64,000 nt of DNA from an uncultured Candidatus Nemicrothrix sp. (GTDB lineage Bacteria > Actinomycetota > Acidimicrobiia > Acidimicrobiales > MedAcidi-G1). Position numbers and translations under genes: made by a program. The stretch spans positions 1 through 64,000 of the forward strand of contig CAJXKL010000004.1 in the NCBI GenBank assembly GCA_913055915.1, written 5' to 3'. Under the pieces are notes generated by a model. The model saw only the letters and a list, made by a program, of their open reading frames with translations, was not told the origin of the DNA and did no database searches. Shown in pieces: positions 8,929 to 17,822 of the stretch (within the stretch, counting starts at the first letter, position 1; each line of letters begins with the position of its first letter).

Positions 8929-11376
8929 TCAGGAGCGCATCCGCGTTCCGGCCGGGTCAAACAGCGGTTCGCTCTGGCGGGTTGCCGTCATTCGGGTTCC
9001 GACAAGTTCGATCTCAAAGCCGGTGTCGGTGTCGGCGAGGTGGGCAGGTACGTAGCCGAGGGCGCAGGAGGCTCGCGACCAGTGTGCATAGCCACCGGAG
9101 GTGACCCAGCCAACGACCTCGCCGTCGTGCCAGATGGGTTCATTGCCGATCACGTCGGCGTCATCCACGTCGACTGTGAACGCGGTGAGCAGGCGGTCCG
9201 GACCGGCCCTGTGTGAGGAGGCGGCGGCTTCCCGACCTATGAAGTCGCCCTTGTCGAGCTTCACGAACCTGTCCATGCGGGCTTCCCAGGGTGTGTAGAT
9301 GGGTCGGTACTCGGTGGCCCAGCCACCGAAGTTCTTGTCGAAGCGCATGCTGTTGAGTGCGTTCAGGCCGAACAGGCGGAGGTCGTGTTCAGCGCCTGCT
9401 TCCATGAGCATGTCGAACAACCCGGCCTGCAGTGATGCCGGTACCCAGATCTCGTAGCCCAGGTCGGCGGTGAAGGTGATGCGGCCGACGAGTGCCTGGA
9501 TCATTCCGAGCGACATCGGACGGATGTCGAGGAACCTGAACGCATCGCCGGACACGTCCTGTTCGGCGACTGCTGCCAGAAGGTCGCGTGAGGCGGGCCC
9601 TGCAATGGAGAGGCCCGTCAGTTCGTGGCCCAGCGACCTGTAGATGGCACCGTCGCCGAAGTCGTCCAGGTTCTCCCTGAACCAACGCTCGTGGTACCCG
9701 TCGGCAATCCCCGAACCCAGTACCAGGAACCGCTCGTCGTCCCCGAGGGTGGTGGGAAGTGCTGCAACGGTAAAGTCGCCGATGAGCATTCCCTGGTGGT
9801 TCAACATCGGGGTCAGCGCCATGCGGCCCTCGGCGGGGATGCGGTTGGCCATCATCCGGTCCAGGAAGGCCCGTGCATCGGGGCCGGTGAACTCGTGCTT
9901 GGCGAAGCCGGTAGTCTCGATCATGCCGACGCCCTCGCGTACGGCCCTTACCTCGTCGGCGACCACGTCAAAGGCGTTGGAGCGTCGGAAGGTGACGTCC
10001 TCGACCGGTTCCTCTCCGGGCCTCTGGAACCACATGGCCGTTTCCAGGCCGTAGTAGGCGCCCCACACGGCGTTGGCGTCGGTGAGGCGACCGTGGATGG
10101 GGGAGGTGAACAGCGGGCGACCGGCGGGTAGTTCCTCGTTGGGGAAGGAGATGCGGAAGCGACGGCTGTAGTTCTCCTGAACCTTGGCACGCGTGTAGGC
10201 GGGTGTGGTCCAGTCGCCGTAGCGGGCCACGTCCATTCCCCAGACGTCGAAGCCCGGGTCGCCGGTTGTCATCCAGTTGGCCATCGCCAGGCCAACACCG
10301 CCGCCCTGGCTGAGCCCGGCCATGACGCCACAGGCCACCCAGTGGCCGCGCTGGCCACGTATCGGCCCTATCAGCGGGTTTCCGTCGGAGGCGAAAGTGA
10401 ACGGCCCGTTGATGACCTGCTTGATTCCGACCTCGTTGAAGATGGGGAAGTGGGCGAAGCCCACCTCTAGTGAGGGTGCGATCCGGTCAAGGTCGGGCGA
10501 GAGCAGTTGGGAGCCAAAGTCCCACGGGGTCTCCCTGGTCTGCCACGGCACACCTGCCTGTTCGTAGGTGCCCAGCAGGAGGCCGCCACCCTCGGCCCTG
10601 ATGTAGATCTCGCCACCGAAGTCGACGGCGCCCCGGCCGTGCCCGTCGGTCGCATCAAGCCACGGCCTCAACTCGGGGATCTCCTCGGTCAGCAGGTACT
10701 GGTGTTCCATTGCCAGAATCGGTAGTTCGATTCCGCACATGCGTCCGACCTCGCGGGCCCAGAGGCCTCCGCAGTTCACGATGTGTTCAGTGTTGATTGT
10801 TCCTTGCTCGGTGACGACCTCCCAGGTGCCATCGGCCCGCTGGACGATGTTCTCGGCCCATGTGTTGCGGTAGACCTCGGCACCGGCCATGCGCGCACAC
10901 GTCGCATATGCATGCGTCACTCCGGACGGGTCCACATGGCCGCCCACAGGGTCGAACATCGCTCCCACGAAGTGCTGTTCCTCCATGAATGGCACGTGTT
11001 CCTTGGCCTCGGCCACCGAGACCAACTCGGTGTCCATCCCCAGGTAGCGGCTGCGGGCGTGGACCATCTTGAGCCAGTCCATGCGCTCCTCGGTCTCGGC
11101 CAGCATCAACTCACCGGTCAGGTGGATTCCGCATGGTTGCCCTGAGGCCTCCTCGAGGTCCTTGTAGAGCTGGATCGTGTAGCGCTGTAGGGCCGCCACG
11201 TTGGGGTCGCCGTTGATTGTGTGCATGCCGCCGGCCGCATGCCAGGTCGACCCGGCGGTCAGTTCCTTGCGTTCCACGAGCACAACGTCGGTCCAGCCGG
11301 CCTTGGTCAGGTGGTAGAGCACGCTGCACCCGACGACCCCGCCACCGATTACCACCACCTGCGCCTGCTGCTTCAT
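8929..11376 (-). CDS. FAD-dependent oxidoreductase with GcvT domain (dimethylglycine/sarcosine dehydrogenase-like)
   Basis: An 815-aa two-part enzyme. The N-terminal half (about 1-430) is a DAO-type flavin domain with GGGVVGCSVLYHLTKAG, a VLVERKELTAGSTWHAAG segment whose His is the usual covalent FAD attachment site, and an FAO_M linker. The C-terminal half (about 440-810) is a GcvT/aminomethyltransferase domain that transfers the released C1 unit to tetrahydrofolate. The family oxidatively demethylates dimethylglycine or sarcosine. Sitting 29 bp after the MttB-type gene, it could take dimethylglycine produced from betaine on to sarcosine and glycine. The exact methylamine substrate cannot be read from sequence. 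Confidence 0.88.
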   Translation of the reverse strand: MKQQAQVVVIGGGVVGCSVLYHLTKAGWTDVVLVERKELTAGSTWHAAGGMHTINGDPNVAALQRYTIQLYKDLEEASGQPCGIHLTGELMLAETEERMDWLKMVHARSRYLGMDTELVSVAEAKEHVPFMEEQHFVGAMFDPVGGHVDPSGVTHAYATCARMAGAEVYRNTWAENIVQRADGTWEVVTEQGTINTEHIVNCGGLWAREVGRMCGIELPILAMEHQYLLTEEIPELRPWLDATDGHGRGAVDFGGEIYIRAEGGGLLLGTYEQAGVPWQTRETPWDFGSQLLSPDLDRIAPSLEVGFAHFPIFNEVGIKQVINGPFTFASDGNPLIGPIRGQRGHWVACGVMAGLSQGGGVGLAMANWMTTGDPGFDVWGMDVARYGDWTTPAYTRAKVQENYSRRFRISFPNEELPAGRPLFTSPIHGRLTDANAVWGAYYGLETAMWFQRPGEEPVEDVTFRRSNAFDVVADEVRAVREGVGMIETTGFAKHEFTGPDARAFLDRMMANRIPAEGRMALTPMLNHQGMLIGDFTVAALPTTLGDDERFLVLGSGIADGYHERWFRENLDDFGDGAIYRSLGHELTGLSIAGPASRDLLAAVAEQDVSGDAFRFLDIRPMSLGMIQALVGRITFTADLGYEIWVPASLQAGLFDMLMEAGAEHDLRLFGLNALNSMRFDKNFGGWATEYRPIYTPWEARMDRFVKLDKGDFIGREAAASSHRAGPDRLLTAFTVDVDDADVIGNEPIWHDGEVVGWVTSGGYAHWSRASCALGYVPAHLADTDTGFEIELVGTRMTATRQSEPLFDPAGTRMRS

Positions 11377-11405
11377 CTATCGGGCTCCTTGTGGATTCGT
11401 GTTGC

Positions 11406-12935
11406 TCAGTAGTCGGTCTCTATGCCGCCGTCGGCTATCCGCTGGGCGACAAACTCGTCGAGTTCAGCACGAACGGAGGCGTCCATGGGCGGCTCCTCGT
11501 GGGCGTCGAGGAGCTCCCGGGCCAGTATCTCTGCCCGCTGGTGGGCCTCGATGCGGCCGTTCTCTTCCCAGCTCTCGAAGTTGCGCCAGTCCGAGACCAT
11601 CGGAGCGAAGTGCTCGGTTGTGTAGCGCTCCCGGGTGTGAGAGGTGCCAAAGAAGTGTCCGGCCGGCCCAACCTCGGCGATCGCCTCGACAGCCAGCGAG
11701 GCGTCGTCAACGGTGATTGGCTTCAGCATGGTCGCCACCATGTTGAGGTTGTCGGCGTCGATGACCATCTTCTCGTAGGAGGTGAGCAGGCCGCCCTCCA
11801 GCCAGCCGGCCCCGTGGAGGAGCAGGTTGACGCCGCCCATGACCGCACCCCACAGGGAGAACACGCTCTCGTAGGCCGCCTGGGCGTCGACGCTGTTCGA
11901 GGCGTTCACGTTCGATGACCGGTAGGGCAGCCCGTAGCGTCGGGCCAGCTGACCACCGATAAGGCATGCCTGCCAGTACTCGGGGGTACCGAATGCCGGG
12001 GCACCTGAGCGCATGTCTACGTTGGAGGTGAAGCCTCCGTAGATCACCGGGGTCCCCGGCCTGACGACCTGCGTGTAGGCGATGCCGGCGAGGGCCTCGG
12101 CGTTCTGGAGCACCAGTGCACCGGCAACGGTTATCGGCGCCATTGCACCGGCCAGGGTGAACGGTGTTATCACGATCACCTGGTTCCTGGCCGACATCTC
12201 CTGGATGCCGTGGAGCATGACCGTGTCGTAGCGCAGCGGTGTGCTGGCGTTGATCACCGAGATGATCGATGCCTGCTCGTCGATGGTGGCCTCGTCGATT
12301 CCCCGTGCGATGCGGGTCATCTCAATGGCATCGAGGTTTCGCTGCCTGCTGAGGCTGTAGACAAACGGTGGTTTGTCGGAGAGCGTCAACATGTCGTGTG
12401 TGGCGTGCAGGTGGCGCACCGAGGGGTGCAGGTCCATCGGTTCCACCGGGTAGCCGGCCGAGGTGTGGATGATGTTGAGTACCTGCCCCAGTTTGATCAG
12501 GTTGCGGTAGTCATCGCGGTTCCCGTCGCGCCGGTCGCGGCCCAGACCGGTCACGAACGGTGGGCTGGCCACAGAGGTGTTGGTGATGAAGTTCCCGCCC
12601 ATGGTCAGGTTCCGCTCGGGGCGCAGCCCGTGGAGCGTGAACTCTGCTGGAGCTGTGTCGATCAGGCTGAGGATCAGGTCGGGATCGAAGCGGACCCTGT
12701 CCCCGTCAACCTCGGCACCTGTTTCGGAGAGCTGGTGTCTGGCTGTCTCGTCAAGGAAGTCGATGCCGGTCTCGGACAGAACCCGCAGGGACGCCTGGTG
12801 GATCGACTCCAACTCGTCGTCGGAAACGGCCCTTATCGGGTCGAGCCGCATCCTCGGCTGTTCGAATGGTGGCTGGTCGGCGGCCACGTTTCGGGTTCGG
12901 GGCCGGTTGCTCAGGCGGCCCCTTTGCTCGCTCAT
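11406..12935 (-). CDS. Trimethylamine methyltransferase (MttB/MtgB) family protein, non-pyrrolysine
   Basis: A 509-aa TIM-barrel protein of the MttB superfamily, seen in features such as VLSETGIDFLDE near the N-terminus, the FITNTSVASPP region and the long C-terminal region ending RAELDEFVAQRIADGG. Members move a methyl group from a quaternary amine to a corrinoid protein. There is no in-frame TAG, so it belongs to the non-pyrrolysine branch that includes glycine betaine methyltransferase MtgB. The ATG overlaps the stop of the enolase-superfamily gene (ATGA). No corrinoid-binding partner gene is present in the window, so the methyl acceptor must be encoded elsewhere. Confidence 0.87.
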   Translation of the reverse strand: MSEQRGRLSNRPRTRNVAADQPPFEQPRMRLDPIRAVSDDELESIHQASLRVLSETGIDFLDETARHQLSETGAEVDGDRVRFDPDLILSLIDTAPAEFTLHGLRPERNLTMGGNFITNTSVASPPFVTGLGRDRRDGNRDDYRNLIKLGQVLNIIHTSAGYPVEPMDLHPSVRHLHATHDMLTLSDKPPFVYSLSRQRNLDAIEMTRIARGIDEATIDEQASIISVINASTPLRYDTVMLHGIQEMSARNQVIVITPFTLAGAMAPITVAGALVLQNAEALAGIAYTQVVRPGTPVIYGGFTSNVDMRSGAPAFGTPEYWQACLIGGQLARRYGLPYRSSNVNASNSVDAQAAYESVFSLWGAVMGGVNLLLHGAGWLEGGLLTSYEKMVIDADNLNMVATMLKPITVDDASLAVEAIAEVGPAGHFFGTSHTRERYTTEHFAPMVSDWRNFESWEENGRIEAHQRAEILARELLDAHEEPPMDASVRAELDEFVAQRIADGGIETDY

Positions 12936-14158
12936 GAGGGTAGGTCCTCTGAGGTCGGCTGAGGGTCAAGGGCCGGGGTCAGGTGCAGCTCGTCACCCTC
13001 GTAGGGGTGGGCCCGGGCGACGTCCTCGTTCAGCACCACGCCCAACCCGGGGTCGCCGGACGGGATGACCATTCCGTCCTCCCACCTGATCGGCGTCTCC
13101 AGCAGGTCGGCGTGGAAGCCACCCCAGTCGTCGATTGACTCCAGGATCAGGAAATTGGGTGAACAGGCTGCCAGTGCGATGTTCGCTGCCGCTACGACGG
13201 GTCCGCAGTAGCAGTGGGGAGCGAGCAGGGCCTGGTGCACCTCGGCCATCGAGGCGATCTTCTTGCCCTGGAGGATGCCGCCGCTCCTACCCAGGTTGGG
13301 TTGGAGGATCGATGCCGCCCCGGCCCGGAGGACGGCTGCGAACTCGCCTGCGGTCGTGAGCCGTTCACCAGTGGCGACGGGGATCGTGGTTCCGGATGCC
13401 ACCCTCGCCATGCCGTCGACGTCATCGGGTGGGACGGGTTCCTCGAACCAGAGTGGGTCATAGGCCTCGAGACGCCGGGCCATGCGCAGCGCACCTGACG
13501 GGGTGAACTGTCCGTGGGTGCCGAACAGCAGGTCGGCCCTGTCCCCGACGGCATCCCTGATGGCCGCCGTGTAGCGCTCTGACAGGTTGAGGCGCTCGAG
13601 GGAGGGCTGGCGGCCGTCGAACACCGTGTAGGGCCCCGCCGGATCGAACTTCACGGCTGTGAAGCCCCGCTCCACTTCTCGAACAGCCTGCTCTGCCGCC
13701 AGTACGGGATCGGTGTAGACGTTGGGCCCGTCCCTGGGTGCGTAGGCATCGGCATCCTGCGGGTACAGGTAGGTGTAGGAGCGGAGGCCCTCATGAACCC
13801 GCCCACCCAGGAGGTCATAGACCGGCCGGCTGGTCTCCTTGCCGATGATGTCCCAACAGGCCATCTCGAGAGCGCTGATCACCCCGCACAACGTCGGATC
13901 AGGTCGTAGCGAGTAGCCGCTTCCGATCGCCCGACGCCAGAAGGACTCCACGTTGAACGGGGTTTCACCCACCAGGTGACGCTGGGCGACGTCCTCGATC
14001 ATCTCAGCGACGATGTGGGGAGCGACCGTAGCCACGTACGCCTCGCCGACACCCTTGACGCCACCGTCGGTGGTGAGCGTCACAAAGATGAAGTAACGGC
14101 CACCATGATGTGGCGGTGGGTTGCCGACAACGAAGGTCTCCACGTCGACGACCTTCAT
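12932..14158 (-). CDS. Enolase-superfamily (mandelate racemase/galactonate dehydratase-like) protein
   Basis: A protein of 408 aa with an N-terminal capping domain and a C-terminal barrel. The C-terminal half follows galactonate dehydratase: LWFEEPVPPDD, ATGERLTTAGEF, ILQPNLGRSGGI and LAPHCYCGPV, giving two acidic metal ligands (Glu in FEEP, Glu in GER) and the barrel His. The first ligand position, Asp-x-His in galactonate dehydratase, reads FGTHGQF here, with Gly in place of Asp and the His kept. The enzyme probably handles a sugar acid or other carboxylate by proton abstraction. It overlaps both neighbours by 4 bp, inside the MttB/DddP-like operon, so its substrate may be tied to osmolyte catabolism. 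Confidence 0.85.
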   Translation of the reverse strand: MKVVDVETFVVGNPPPHHGGRYFIFVTLTTDGGVKGVGEAYVATVAPHIVAEMIEDVAQRHLVGETPFNVESFWRRAIGSGYSLRPDPTLCGVISALEMACWDIIGKETSRPVYDLLGGRVHEGLRSYTYLYPQDADAYAPRDGPNVYTDPVLAAEQAVREVERGFTAVKFDPAGPYTVFDGRQPSLERLNLSERYTAAIRDAVGDRADLLFGTHGQFTPSGALRMARRLEAYDPLWFEEPVPPDDVDGMARVASGTTIPVATGERLTTAGEFAAVLRAGAASILQPNLGRSGGILQGKKIASMAEVHQALLAPHCYCGPVVAAANIALAACSPNFLILESIDDWGGFHADLLETPIRWEDGMVIPSGDPGLGVVLNEDVARAHPYEGDELHLTPALDPQPTSEDLPS

Positions 14159-15285
14159 CCGGTGGCCTCCTCCAAGCGGTCGGTGTGGTCAAAGACGACG
14201 ACCGTTCGGATTACCTCGCCGCTACGCGCTTCGGCGAATGCTGTGTCGATGTCGTTGAGGGGGTGTGTCGAGGTGACCATGCCGTCCAGGTCCAGGCGGC
14301 CGGCCAGGTACTGGTCGACCAGGCGGGGAACGTCCTCAGCCAGGCGGGCGGTGCCCATCTTGGAACCCAGGATCTTCTGGTTTGAAATGGCCAGAACACC
14401 CGGGTCAATGTCGACGGTCACCCCCTCGGCTGGAATTCCCACGAGCACCAGGGACCCCATCCGGTCGAGCAGGCTGGCTGCACCGGTGAAGGCCCCTGGT
14501 GCAGCCGTTGTCACGAACACATGGTCTGCCAGGCGACCACCGGTCGCCTCGGCCAGAAGGTCGGCGATCCCGTCAGGCTCCGTGGCATGCGTGGCACCGA
14601 ACCTCAGGGCCGCCTCCTGCTTGGCCACCAGGGGGTCGACGGCGATGATCGGATCGGCGCCGGCGAGCCGGGACCCCTGAACAACGCTCAGGCCGACTCC
14701 TCCGCATCCGATGACGACGACAGCGTCCTCACTACCGACCTGGGCCGTGTTCGTGACAGCCCCGACCCCTGTGAGGACCCCACAACCCAGGAGGGCTGCC
14801 ACCTCGGCTGGGACACTGTGTTCGAACGTCACCACCTGGGAACGGTGGACGACCACCTGTTCGGCAAACGCTGCAGTGCCCAGGCCCTGGGCAACCGGTT
14901 CACCATTAAGGTCCGACAGCGGACTCCGATGTCGGAGGGCAAGGTCACCGGTGCAGGCGACATCGTGGCCGCGTCGGCATGCCCGGCAGTCGCCGCATGC
15001 ACGGATCAGCGAGACGACAACCCGGTCACCGACAGCGACGTTGTCGACGCCCTCGCCAAGTTCCACGACGCGGCCGGTTGCCTCGTGGCCAAGAACCACG
15101 GGAAAGTCGATCGACCAACCACCGTCAAGGAACATGAGGTCCGAGTGGCATACGGCGCAGGCGTCGATGGCGACACGCACCTCGTCGGTACCGGGTGCAG
15201 CCAGGAGGAGTTCCTCGATTGACGTGGCCATGCCGACGCCACGGCTCACTGCTGCACGAACCGTTACGCCACCGTTCCCTGACAT
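14155..15285 (-). CDS. Zinc-dependent alcohol dehydrogenase (MDR family)
   Basis: A medium-chain dehydrogenase of about 376 aa. Catalytic zinc residues are visible in CAVCHSDLMF and GHEATG, and the structural zinc site in CGDCRACRRGHDVAC (Cys-X2-Cys-X2-Cys-X7-Cys). The nucleotide fold shows GCGGVGLSVVQG. The overall look is of the class III/NDMA-type alcohol dehydrogenases, which oxidise alcohols or S-hydroxymethyl thiols, so detoxification of formaldehyde released by demethylation in this operon is one possibility. An ATG start is used here; a TTG at 15303 extends the frame. The stop overlaps the next gene (ATGA). Confidence 0.88.
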   Translation of the reverse strand: MSGNGGVTVRAAVSRGVGMATSIEELLLAAPGTDEVRVAIDACAVCHSDLMFLDGGWSIDFPVVLGHEATGRVVELGEGVDNVAVGDRVVVSLIRACGDCRACRRGHDVACTGDLALRHRSPLSDLNGEPVAQGLGTAAFAEQVVVHRSQVVTFEHSVPAEVAALLGCGVLTGVGAVTNTAQVGSEDAVVVIGCGGVGLSVVQGSRLAGADPIIAVDPLVAKQEAALRFGATHATEPDGIADLLAEATGGRLADHVFVTTAAPGAFTGAASLLDRMGSLVLVGIPAEGVTVDIDPGVLAISNQKILGSKMGTARLAEDVPRLVDQYLAGRLDLDGMVTSTHPLNDIDTAFAEARSGEVIRTVVVFDHTDRLEEATG

Positions 15286-15333
15286 GGCGCGCACGCTAGT
15301 CAACGGTGGGTCATCCGGATGGCGGTAACGGGC

Positions 15334-16344
15334 TCAGCCAAGCGCGATCTCGGCTACCTGACGAAGGTCGTCGGGGCTGCGGGTGGAGACGTTGAGCATC
15401 GTGACAGGGCTGTCCTCCCACGCCTGCATGCGGTCACGGATCCGCTCAGATGGCCCGACAAGGCTGATTTCGTCGGCGAACTCGGTGGGAACCGCCGCGA
15501 CAGCCTCGTCACGTTTCCCCGCCAGGAACAGGTCCTGGATGCGGAGGGCCTCCTCTTCGAAGCCCATTCTTGCCATCAGTCGTGTGTGGTAGTTCTGGCC
15601 CTTGGCCCCCATGCCGCCTATGTACAAAGCGATGTTGGTCTTCACCGGGATGAGCCCTGCCTCGACGTCATCGGTCACCTGGAGAACTACGTAGACAGCG
15701 ATCTCAAAACCCTCGGGACGACCGGCGATGTCGTCGGCGTATACCTCGGGCCGGTACGGCGAGTAGTAGAGCGGCAGCCAGCCATCGGCGATTTCGCAGG
15801 TCTGGGTCACGTTCTTCGGGCCCTCTGCACCTATGAAGATCGGGATGTCAGAGCGCAGCGGATGCGTCATCACCTTCAGCGGCTTGCCCAGGCCCTGGGA
15901 ACCCTCGCCCGAGTAGGGGTGCTGGTAGAACTCTCCGTCATAGGAGAGGTGGCCCTCGCGGGCGAATACCGACCGGAGTACCTCGACGTACTCCCGGGTA
16001 CGGGCCAGGGGTCGCCTGGATGATTGTCCATACCAGCCCTCCACGACCTGTGGTCCCGAAACACCCAGTCCCAGGATCAGCCTTCCGTTGGAGAGGTGGT
16101 CGAGCGTGACGGCGTGCATGGCCGTGGCGGTGGGCGTACGTGCAGCCAATTGGACGATGCCGGTTCCGAGCCTTATCCGCTCGGTGTGGGCGGCCAGGTA
16201 GACGAGCGGCGAGAAGGCATCCGAGCCCCACGACTCGGCACTCCACACAGTGTCGAAGCCGAGCCGCTCCGCCTCCTGGGTCAGCGAAACCAGGTCAGAT
16301 GGTGGCCTCGCACCCCAGTAACCCCAGACAAGACCGAGTTGCAT
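15334..16344 (-). CDS. LLM-class flavin/F420-dependent oxidoreductase
   Basis: A luciferase-like TIM-barrel oxidoreductase of 336 aa. The N-terminus (MQLGLVWGYWG), the AERLGFDTVWSAE helix, RIRLGTGIVQLAARTPT and the LSNGRLILGLGVSGPQ segment are characteristic of the F420/FMN-dependent LLM group. The start is placed at the Met opening the first beta strand; the frame runs open 69 bp further upstream without family-like sequence. It is the first gene of a minus-strand series leading into the alcohol dehydrogenase (48 bp gap) and is divergent from the tryptophanase-family gene (86 bp). Substrate unknown. Confidence 0.87.
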   Translation of the reverse strand: MQLGLVWGYWGARPPSDLVSLTQEAERLGFDTVWSAESWGSDAFSPLVYLAAHTERIRLGTGIVQLAARTPTATAMHAVTLDHLSNGRLILGLGVSGPQVVEGWYGQSSRRPLARTREYVEVLRSVFAREGHLSYDGEFYQHPYSGEGSQGLGKPLKVMTHPLRSDIPIFIGAEGPKNVTQTCEIADGWLPLYYSPYRPEVYADDIAGRPEGFEIAVYVVLQVTDDVEAGLIPVKTNIALYIGGMGAKGQNYHTRLMARMGFEEEALRIQDLFLAGKRDEAVAAVPTEFADEISLVGPSERIRDRMQAWEDSPVTMLNVSTRSPDDLRQVAEIALG

Positions 16345-16430
16345 GCCCGGATTCTGGTGCACGCCGCATTCCGGATTCAACCCGGCCCTGTACCGTTCGC
16401 CATGGTGGGGCATTACCGGGGAGAACAGCA

Positions 16431-17822
16431 GTGGGCAAGCGACCGATCATTGAGCCGTTCCGGGTTCACACTGTCCAGGCAATCTCGATGCCCTCCAGGG
16501 AAGTGCGCGAGGAGGCGCTCAGGCGCGCCGAGTACAACCTGTTCAGTCTGAGGGCCGACGAGGTCACCATTGACCTGCTGACCGACTCGGGTACCGGCGC
16601 CATGTCCACGATGCAGTGGGCCGGGATGATGCTCGGCGACGAGTCCTACGCAGGAAGCAGTTCCTTCTTCCGCTTCGAGGAGGTGGTGCGCGACCTCACC
16701 GGGTTCAACGAGGTGATACCGACCCACCAGGGCCGGGCCGCTGAGAAGATCCTCTTCACCACGCTCGTTGATGACGGCCAGGTCGTTGTCAACAACAACC
16801 ACTTCGACACAACCAGGGCCAACGTGGAGTACAGGGGAGCCGAAGCCAGGGACCTGGTTGCCGCCGAGGGGAGCGATCCGGCTCTTGTGGCACCGTTCAA
16901 GGGAAACATGGACATCGATGCGCTCCGCTCGTCGCTGGAGGTCGACGGTGACCGGATTCCGCTGGTGATGGTGACGGTCACCAACAACGCCGGAGGAGGC
17001 CAGCCAGTCTCAATGGCGAACCTGAGGGCCGTGCGCGCGGTCTGTGATGAGTACGGGGTTCCTCTGTTCCTGGATGCCTGTCGCTTTGCTGAGAACGCCT
17101 GGTTCATCAAGGTTCGTGAGGACGGTTACGCCGACAGGACGCCGAAGGAGATAGCACAGGAGATGTTCTCCCTGGCCGACGGCTGCACCATGTCGGCCAA
17201 GAAGGACGGCCTGGCCAACATCGGGGGATTCCTGGCCCTCAACGACGAGCGGGTGGCGTCGGGGTGTCGCAACCTGTTGATCCTCACTGAGGGCTTCCCC
17301 ACCTACGGGGGCCTTGCCGGTTACGACCTCGAGGCCATCGCACAGGGCCTCGTCGAGGTGCTCGACGAGGACTACCTGCGGTACCGCACCAGGTCGGTGG
17401 AGTACCTCGCAGAGAAGGTGGCTGCCGGCGGCGTTCCGATCGTGCAGCCACCCGGTGGTCACGCAGTATTCGTTGACGCACGCACGCTGCTGCCGCACAT
17501 CCCGCCGCACGAGTATCCGGCTCATTCGTTGGCTGTCGAGTTCTACCGTGAGGGCGGGGTCCGTGGAGTCGAGCTGGGGTCGCTGGCGTTCGGCGTTCCA
17601 CAGGAAGATGGCACCGAGGTACCGGCGGCCATGGAACTGGTACGCCTGGCCATTCCGCGGCGGGTGTACACCCAGAGCCACATCGACTACGTGGCCGAGG
17701 TGGTGCTCGACGTGGCGGCCAGGGCAGGATCGATCGGTGGATACCGCATCGTCGAGCAGGCACCCTGGTTGAGGCACTTCACGGCAAGGCTGGAACCGGT
17801 GGCAGCAGGTCCAGGTGGGTGA
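16431..17822 (+). CDS. Tryptophanase / tyrosine phenol-lyase family beta-eliminating lyase
   Basis: A PLP enzyme of 463 aa. Family marks are IPTHQGRAAEK, NNHFDTTRANVE, the cofactor-binding Asp in FLDACRFAENAWF and the Schiff-base lysine region MSAKKDGLANIGG (Lys257/Lys258). It would split an aromatic amino acid into the aromatic (indole or phenol), pyruvate and ammonia. The KDGLANIGG stretch is closer to my memory of tyrosine phenol-lyase (NIGG) than of tryptophanase, but the two cannot be separated safely. The GTG start has GGGGAG seven bases upstream. It overlaps the following peptidase gene by 8 bp, so peptide breakdown and amino acid lysis may be coupled. Confidence 0.88.
   Translation: MGKRPIIEPFRVHTVQAISMPSREVREEALRRAEYNLFSLRADEVTIDLLTDSGTGAMSTMQWAGMMLGDESYAGSSSFFRFEEVVRDLTGFNEVIPTHQGRAAEKILFTTLVDDGQVVVNNNHFDTTRANVEYRGAEARDLVAAEGSDPALVAPFKGNMDIDALRSSLEVDGDRIPLVMVTVTNNAGGGQPVSMANLRAVRAVCDEYGVPLFLDACRFAENAWFIKVREDGYADRTPKEIAQEMFSLADGCTMSAKKDGLANIGGFLALNDERVASGCRNLLILTEGFPTYGGLAGYDLEAIAQGLVEVLDEDYLRYRTRSVEYLAEKVAAGGVPIVQPPGGHAVFVDARTLLPHIPPHEYPAHSLAVEFYREGGVRGVELGSLAFGVPQEDGTEVPAAMELVRLAIPRRVYTQSHIDYVAEVVLDVAARAGSIGGYRIVEQAPWLRHFTARLEPVAAGPGG

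Noticed and set aside
11406-12935. Pyrrolysine in the MttB-type gene
   Set aside because: The frame runs from ATG to stop without an internal TAG.
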